Positions 56,856 to 64,000 of a DNA stretch of 64,000 nucleotides are shown here, piece after piece (within the stretch, counting starts at the first letter, position 1; each line of letters opens with the position of its first letter). The stretch is from an uncultured Actinomycetes bacterium (GTDB taxonomy: Bacteria > Actinomycetota > Coriobacteriia > Coriobacteriales > Atopobiaceae). Where the stretch lies: the NCBI GenBank assembly GCA_900315165.1, contig OMXZ01000006.1:1-64000 (forward strand), read 5' to 3'. Position numbers and translations under genes: made by a program. Under the pieces are notes generated by a model. The model was not told the DNA's origin and made no database searches. It saw only the letters and a list, made by a program, of their open reading frames with translations.

Positions 56856-57758
56856 TTAGCCCAGGCGGCCAAAGCCCTGCCCGAACGCTTCGTGCACCTC
56901 GCTGATCGTAACGATAGCGTCGGGGTCGAGGCGGGCGACGAGCTCCTTGAGGCGCATCGTCTCGGATCGGCCCAGCACGCACAGGAGCACGGGGCGCTCG
57001 TTGCCGCTCCAGACGCCGCGCGCCTGAAGCTCCGTGCAGCCTCGCCCGAGGTCGTACATAATCGCGTTGGCGATGGCCTCGTGCTGGTCGGAGATGACGT
57101 AAGCCACACGTTCGGTGCGCGGGCCGTCCACGACCATGTCGATCATGCGGCTGCTCACGGCGAGCGCGATCACGGCGTAGAGGGCGTTCTTGAGCGAGAA
57201 GACGGGCACGGATGCGAGGATGATCAGGCCGTCGACCGCGAGTGCCACGGTACCGACGGAGGCGCCGGTCCGTTTGGCGATCATCTGGCAGATGATGTCG
57301 GTGCCGCCCGTGTTGCCGCCGGTGAGGAAGACGAGGCCGATGCCGCCGCCCACGAGCACGCCGCCCCAGATGGCAGAGAGCAGGAGGTCGCCCGAGCCGA
57401 GGTTGGGCAGGAAGGGCACAAGCGCGTCGGTCAAAAAACCCGATGCGAGGATGCCCGCAATCGAAAGGGTCACATAGGTACGGTCATGCGTGCGGAGCTC
57501 GACGTACACCAGGAGCAGCACGTTCATCAGGATGGTCTGGATGCCGACGGGCAGAAGGATGCCCGCCTGCTTGGCCACCGCGTAGACGATGGTCGCGATG
57601 CCCGTGAGGCCGCCGGCGGCAAGGCCATTGGGCACCTCGAAGCAGTCGATGCCGAGGGCGTAGATGAAGGAGCCCGCCACAATCAGCGCGGCGTCGCGCA
57701 GGGTGCTGCCTATGGGTCTGCGCCTGGCGCGCCTGTCTTGTTGAGAGAAGCTCTGCAC
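56856..57758 (-). CDS. YitT family membrane protein (DUF161/DUF2179)
   Basis: A 300-residue protein with five or six membrane helices (ALIVAGSFIYALGID, GGLTGIATIVYAV, VFLTGGNTGGTDIICQMI) and a C-terminal DUF2179 domain (RVAYVISDQHEAIANAIM, GRSETMRLKELVARLDPDAI). Function is unknown; the C-terminal domain is thought to bind small ligands. It starts at GTG 57758, immediately after the prfB stop TAG, with GGAGG in the prfB end, so it is co-translated. Confidence 0.88.
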   Translation of the reverse strand: MQSFSQQDRRARRRPIGSTLRDAALIVAGSFIYALGIDCFEVPNGLAAGGLTGIATIVYAVAKQAGILLPVGIQTILMNVLLLVYVELRTHDRTYVTLSIAGILASGFLTDALVPFLPNLGSGDLLLSAIWGGVLVGGGIGLVFLTGGNTGGTDIICQMIAKRTGASVGTVALAVDGLIILASVPVFSLKNALYAVIALAVSSRMIDMVVDGPRTERVAYVISDQHEAIANAIMYDLGRGCTELQARGVWSGNERPVLLCVLGRSETMRLKELVARLDPDAIVTISEVHEAFGQGFGRLG

Positions 57759-58874
57759 CTACGCCTCCTCTCCCCCGCCGATCGCCCAGCGGTGGTAGCC
57801 GATGACGAAGGGGTCGAGGTCGCCCTCCTTGAGGACGGAATCCACGTTGCCCGTCTCGACGCCCGTCCGCAGGTCCTTGACCATCTGGTAGGGATAGAGC
57901 ACGTAGCTGCGGATCTGGTTGCCCCAGGAGATGTCGGACTGGGGGCCGCGGATCTCGTCGATCTCGCTCGCGCGCTTCTGCAGCTCGAGTTCATAAAGCT
58001 TTGAGCGCAGGATGTTCATCGCGAAGGCCTTGTTCTGCAGCTGGCTGCGTTCGTTTTGGCAAGTCACAACGATACCCGTCGGCAGGTGCGTGATGCGGAC
58101 GGCGGAGTCGGTGGTGTTGACGCCCTGGCCGCCGTGGCCGTGGCTGTGGTAGACGTCGATGCGCAGGTCGTCCGGATCGATGTCGACCTCGACCGTGTCG
58201 GGCAGGACCGGCAGGACCTCCACGCCGGCGAAGGTGGTCTGGCGGCGCTTTTTGGCGTCGGTGGGCGAGATGCGGACCAAACGGTGGATGCCGTGCTCGG
58301 CGCGAAGCATGCCGTATGCGTTGGGACCGCTCACCGTGATGGTCGCGCGGTCGAGGCCGATCGCCTCGCCGGGCGTCGCGTCATTGACGGTGACCTTCCA
58401 GCCGCGGCGATCGCAATAGGCCAGGTACATGCGGAAGAGCATCTCGCACCAGTCCTGCGCCTCGAGGCCGCCCTGGCCCGGGTTGATGTTGACGATGGCG
58501 TCACCATGGTCAAGGTCGTCGGTGAACCAGCTCGCGAGCTCGAGCTCGTCGAGTTCGCGGTCGAGCTGGTCGCAGATCTGCGCGGCCTCCGCGAGGGTCT
58601 CCTCATCACCCAGCTCGCCACCCAGCTCGAGCGCTGCCTCGGCGTCGCCGACGGCCGCGTGGGCGCGCTCGACGGCGGCCACGTCACCTTTGGCCTGGGT
58701 CAGGCGGGCCATCGTGTCCTGGGCGGCCGCCGCGTCGTCCCAGAAACCGGACGCCGCGCTCTGCCGCTCGAGTTCCGCGACGAGCCCGCGTTTCTCCTCG
58801 ATATGCAGGTAATCTTCGATGCCGGCAAGCCGCTTCTTCAGCCCGTCGATCCTATCCTGCGAAATGTCTGCCAT
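57759..58874 (-). CDS. prfB: peptide chain release factor 2 with SPT in place of SPF
   Basis: A 371-residue RF2 that releases protein at UGA and UAA. The N-terminal coiled domain, ATPGEAIGLDRATITV, the GGQ motif (residues 248-250 in GHGGQGVN) and TTDSAVRITHLPTGIVV are present. The tripeptide that reads the stop codon, normally SPF in RF2, is SPT at 203-205 (codon ACC, plus 58260-58262). The residue after GGQ is Gly rather than the more usual His or Ser. The gene is in one frame, so the programmed +1 frameshift found in many prfB genes is absent. YitT follows directly. Confidence 0.93.
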   Translation of the reverse strand: MADISQDRIDGLKKRLAGIEDYLHIEEKRGLVAELERQSAASGFWDDAAAAQDTMARLTQAKGDVAAVERAHAAVGDAEAALELGGELGDEETLAEAAQICDQLDRELDELELASWFTDDLDHGDAIVNINPGQGGLEAQDWCEMLFRMYLAYCDRRGWKVTVNDATPGEAIGLDRATITVSGPNAYGMLRAEHGIHRLVRISPTDAKKRRQTTFAGVEVLPVLPDTVEVDIDPDDLRIDVYHSHGHGGQGVNTTDSAVRITHLPTGIVVTCQNERSQLQNKAFAMNILRSKLYELELQKRASEIDEIRGPQSDISWGNQIRSYVLYPYQMVKDLRTGVETGNVDSVLKEGDLDPFVIGYHRWAIGGGEEA

Positions 58875-58912
58875 ACTTCCCCTCGCACTAAACGTAAGAA
58901 CGGTGTGTCGGT

Positions 58913-59104
58913 CTGGCCGCTCTGGGACCCACGGCTTCGGGCCCCCTTGCGGCCATTGTGAGCCTGGACCCCCCCGAGGGAAGGCGCGCGAGCCTCGTCT
59001 GGCAGCGCTTTATGCTGCGTTTCGAGGCTGCGCCTTCCCTCGGGGGATTCGTTAGGCGAGCTGGCCGCAAGGGGGCCCGAAGCCGTGGGTCCCAGAGCGG
59101 CCAG
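58913..59104. repeat. nested 192-bp palindrome between secA and prfB
   Basis: The outer arms (58913-58955 and 59062-59104) are perfect 43-bp inverted repeats. Inside are perfect 17-bp arms (58971-58987 and 59030-59046), then 7-bp arms (58991-58997 and 59023-59029) and a small GCAGC/GCTGC stem. It begins 12 bp after the secA stop and ends 39 bp before the prfB ATG. It could fold into a very long RNA hairpin or a DNA cruciform. Confidence 0.9.
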
Positions 59105-59115
59105 CCCGCCCCCGC

Positions 59116-62148
<3,033 letters not shown>

Positions 62149-62325
62149 ACCCGTCCTTCACTTCGCCGGGCTGAGAGCCCGCTGCCGATGGTCCCGGCGC
62201 GCGATGCGTGCACAGTGCCCGCGCGCCGCATAATTTCACATTCTCTAAGGTATCGCCTCGTGACCCGCGATATACCCGCAACCCGCTCCGCCCATCAAAT
62301 AAACGCGCTTCACCCGCAAGACGAA

Positions 62326-62367
62326 CGCTCCCGCCGCATGCGCCCTGCGACGATATGGGCGGGAGCG
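62326..62367. other. hairpin between the BTAD regulator and secA
   Basis: CGCTCCCGCC and GGCGGGAGCG form a perfect 10-bp stem around 22 nt, downstream of the regulator gene. No T tract follows, so it may be a weak terminator. The rest of the 268-bp interval must hold the secA promoter, which I could not pinpoint. Confidence 0.45.
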
Positions 62368-62416
62368 ACAGGTTGTGCTTCGCCGTGGCGCCCGGCGCGC
62401 GGTAGCGGGACCGTGC

Positions 62417-64000
62417 CTACGCGAGCGCCGTCATACCACCGTCCTCGCCGCCCATGGGGAACAACGACGCCGCAAGCTCGCGCAAGGTGCGCGAGGGCGG
62501 CAAGCCCACAGTCGCGATGAGGTGCGCGCTGTACTGCGCATAAGCCTGCTGGCCCTCCGCAGTACGGCCCGCAAGGCACAGGGACTCCATAAGTACCGCG
62601 ATGGCGTCCTCGCGGATGCGGTCGGCGGCATGGGCATCCTGGGCGAACTGCACCGCCAGCTGACGGCGCTCCGTCGCCGTCGCGGCGCGCGCACCCGCGA
62701 CCATCGCGGTGGCGAACATGCCCCTCAGCTCATCCCGGCGCGTTGTCGCCTCGGGGACATCCCCCACCACCGCGCAGTCGAGGTCGCCACGATAGAGCGA
62801 GCGCGCCTGGCTCGCCCGTTCCACGACCGCCTCGTGGAGCCCTTCGTTCATCGTCGCCTTGGACACCGCCTCCTCAAAAAGGTCGATGTCGCACGTTACG
62901 ACCGCCGGGTCGAAGGCGATGGTACCCTCCGCCTTGTTGAGCCTGAAGATGTCGAATCCGTTGCGCTGGCATCCGAAAAGCGAGCGCGTCGTGCTGATGG
63001 ACTCGTAGAGGCGCTGGGACCCGGAGCGCGCATCATGCGACGGCCACACGGCCTCGATCAGCTCGCCGCGGCGCAGCGTGTGACCGGGGGCCATCCCGAG
63101 CAGAGAGAGCAGGGCGATCGCATGCCTGCGCGAGAAGCCTTCCTGAGCGACCTGGCGACCGTCAAGCGTGGCGGAAAAGCCACCCAGTAGGGTGAGGTAG
63201 ACAGCATGGTTTCCGGATTTCGTATCGTCGTCGAGCATGAGGGGTCCTTTCGATGGGGCAGCGTCCGCAACGCCGGCCTTGTAGTCAGTCTTGCCCGTAG
63301 TCTTGTCCTTGCCCGGGGGGCCGGCCTTGTCGACCGAACCGAAGCCCGCCTCGCCCAGTGCACGGCGCCAGGCGCGGGGCAGCTGCAGGGCAAAAAGCCC
63401 CGAGATCGCCCCGCAGTCGTTCGCGAGCACGTACGTCAGCCACAGCGCGTCATGCGAGAGGTGCGCACGTGACAACGTCTGCAGGCGCAGCGCCTCGCGC
63501 GGCACAACCGGGCGCGGCCCGTCATCGACCTCCCCGTTCAGGGGGCCGTCGCAGCCCGCCGCGACGAGCAGGCGTGCGAGGTCGCAGGGAATAGAGCGGA
63601 GGTCATCGGCGCTCATCGCAAGCTCCCGGAGAAAACCCGGCTCGCCCTTCGCCGTCAGGGCGACCGCGTCAATCAGGAGGGCGACCTGTCTGAGGTAGCG
63701 GTTTTCCGTTCCCCGCAGTATGACGGCGGCGTGCGAGGCGCGGACGTGCGCCGGGACCCAGCTTTTCCTCCGCAGGTCGCTCACGGCGCCGACAACCAGC
63801 AGCGCCGCCTGCACCGCAAGGTCGCCGCACCGCTCCGCCTGAGACTCCGCTTGATCGAGCAGGGCACCCGACTGCCCGCCCGCGATCACTGCAAGCACCT
63901 CGGGTATGGCGCGCTGGTAGGCGACATAGCGCTTCTCGCGGGTTTCCTCGAGCAGGCGGCGCGAACGTTCGAACACGGGCTCGAGGCCGGGAGACGGCGT
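62417..64000 (-). CDS. BTAD/SARP-type transcriptional regulator, 5' end outside the window
   Basis: The open frame runs off the right edge: codons upstream of the GTG at 63976 stay open to 64000 and continue beyond. Visible residues comprise a long helical N-terminal part, a low-complexity linker (GPPGKDKTTGKTDYKAG), a winged-helix DNA-binding domain of the OmpR/SARP type (YLTLLGGFSATLDGRQV ... LIEAVWPSHDARSGSQRLYE), and a BTAD domain of TPR-like helices (FEEAVSKATMNEGLHEAVVE to AYAQYSAHLIATVGLPP). Such proteins activate secondary-metabolite or surface gene clusters in actinobacteria; targets are unknown. It may start much earlier, as similar proteins of 800 or more residues exist. Confidence 0.82.
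   Translation of the reverse strand, partial: TPSPGLEPVFERSRRLLEETREKRYVAYQRAIPEVLAVIAGGQSGALLDQAESQAERCGDLAVQAALLVVGAVSDLRRKSWVPAHVRASHAAVILRGTENRYLRQVALLIDAVALTAKGEPGFLRELAMSADDLRSIPCDLARLLVAAGCDGPLNGEVDDGPRPVVPREALRLQTLSRAHLSHDALWLTYVLANDCGAISGLFALQLPRAWRRALGEAGFGSVDKAGPPGKDKTTGKTDYKAGVADAAPSKGPLMLDDDTKSGNHAVYLTLLGGFSATLDGRQVAQEGFSRRHAIALLSLLGMAPGHTLRRGELIEAVWPSHDARSGSQRLYESISTTRSLFGCQRNGFDIFRLNKAEGTIAFDPAVVTCDIDLFEEAVSKATMNEGLHEAVVERASQARSLYRGDLDCAVVGDVPEATTRRDELRGMFATAMVAGARAATATERRQLAVQFAQDAHAADRIREDAIAVLMESLCLAGRTAEGQQAYAQYSAHLIATVGLPPSRTLRELAASLFPMGGEDGGMTALA

Noticed and set aside
58790-58874. programmed +1 frameshift at the start of prfB
   Set aside because: The gene is a single open frame from its ATG with no in-frame TGA.

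Overview
The window looks like chromosome from a GC-rich, anaerobic, Gram-positive actinobacterium. Coriobacteriia (Olsenella/Atopobium-like) is my best guess, from the fused TsaB-RimI-TsaD gene, the single-chain FGAM synthase with its own glutaminase domain, the NfnAB-type electron-bifurcating pair and the strong AGGAGG-type ribosome sites. That placement is inference; no 16S gene is present.

Layout. 1-3.9 kb is the end of an integrated mobile element (AAA replicative ATPase, CHC2/TOPRIM primase, two small HTH regulators, an excisionase-like protein) lying at the 3' side of an intact initiator tRNA gene. 4.1-9.4 kb runs on the plus strand: a divergent PlsY-like acyltransferase, a small membrane protein, and a purL (FGAM synthase) that is out of frame with about 20 codons missing. 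9.4-17.8 kb is cell-surface metabolism: GH5-CBM2 lipoprotein, OatA-like O-acyltransferase with two SGNH domains, peptidoglycan-binding protein, polyprenyl synthase, galE and a TIGR02206 membrane protein. 17.8-28.8 kb carries glgP with a palindromic operator in its promoter, the NfnA/NfnB (GltA-like) pair, pth, a GH2 glycosidase, prs, a GlmU lacking the acetyltransferase half, and tRNA-Gln.

28.9-39.7 kb is one probable nine-gene operon read right to left: glmM, a stand-alone left-handed-beta-helix acyltransferase, glmS, an acpS-like gene, nnr, alr, family 4 uracil-DNA glycosylase, tsaE and tsaB-rimI-tsaD. GlcNAc-1-P acetylation appears to have moved from GlmU to the beta-helix protein beside glmM and glmS. 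40-49 kb holds rplM-rpsI, a translationally coupled patatin/acyltransferase pair, and an S10-type ribosomal operon that begins at rplC (no rpsJ) and stops at rplX (no rplE onward).

49-57 kb has an anaerobic glycerol/G3P operon (FAD dehydrogenase, FAD/NAD oxidoreductase, DUF1667, glpK) and a split transketolase with an FSA-type transaldolase. 57-62 kb has a YitT protein, prfB with an altered codon-recognition tripeptide, and secA. The window ends inside a BTAD/SARP-type regulator.

The most unusual non-coding content is large palindromic DNA: three copies of a roughly 150-bp intergenic inverted repeat, two of them next to a 51-bp repeat shared in opposite orientation 44 kb apart; a pair of long hairpins after rplX whose 12-nt loops are exact reverse complements; and a nested 192-bp palindrome between secA and prfB.
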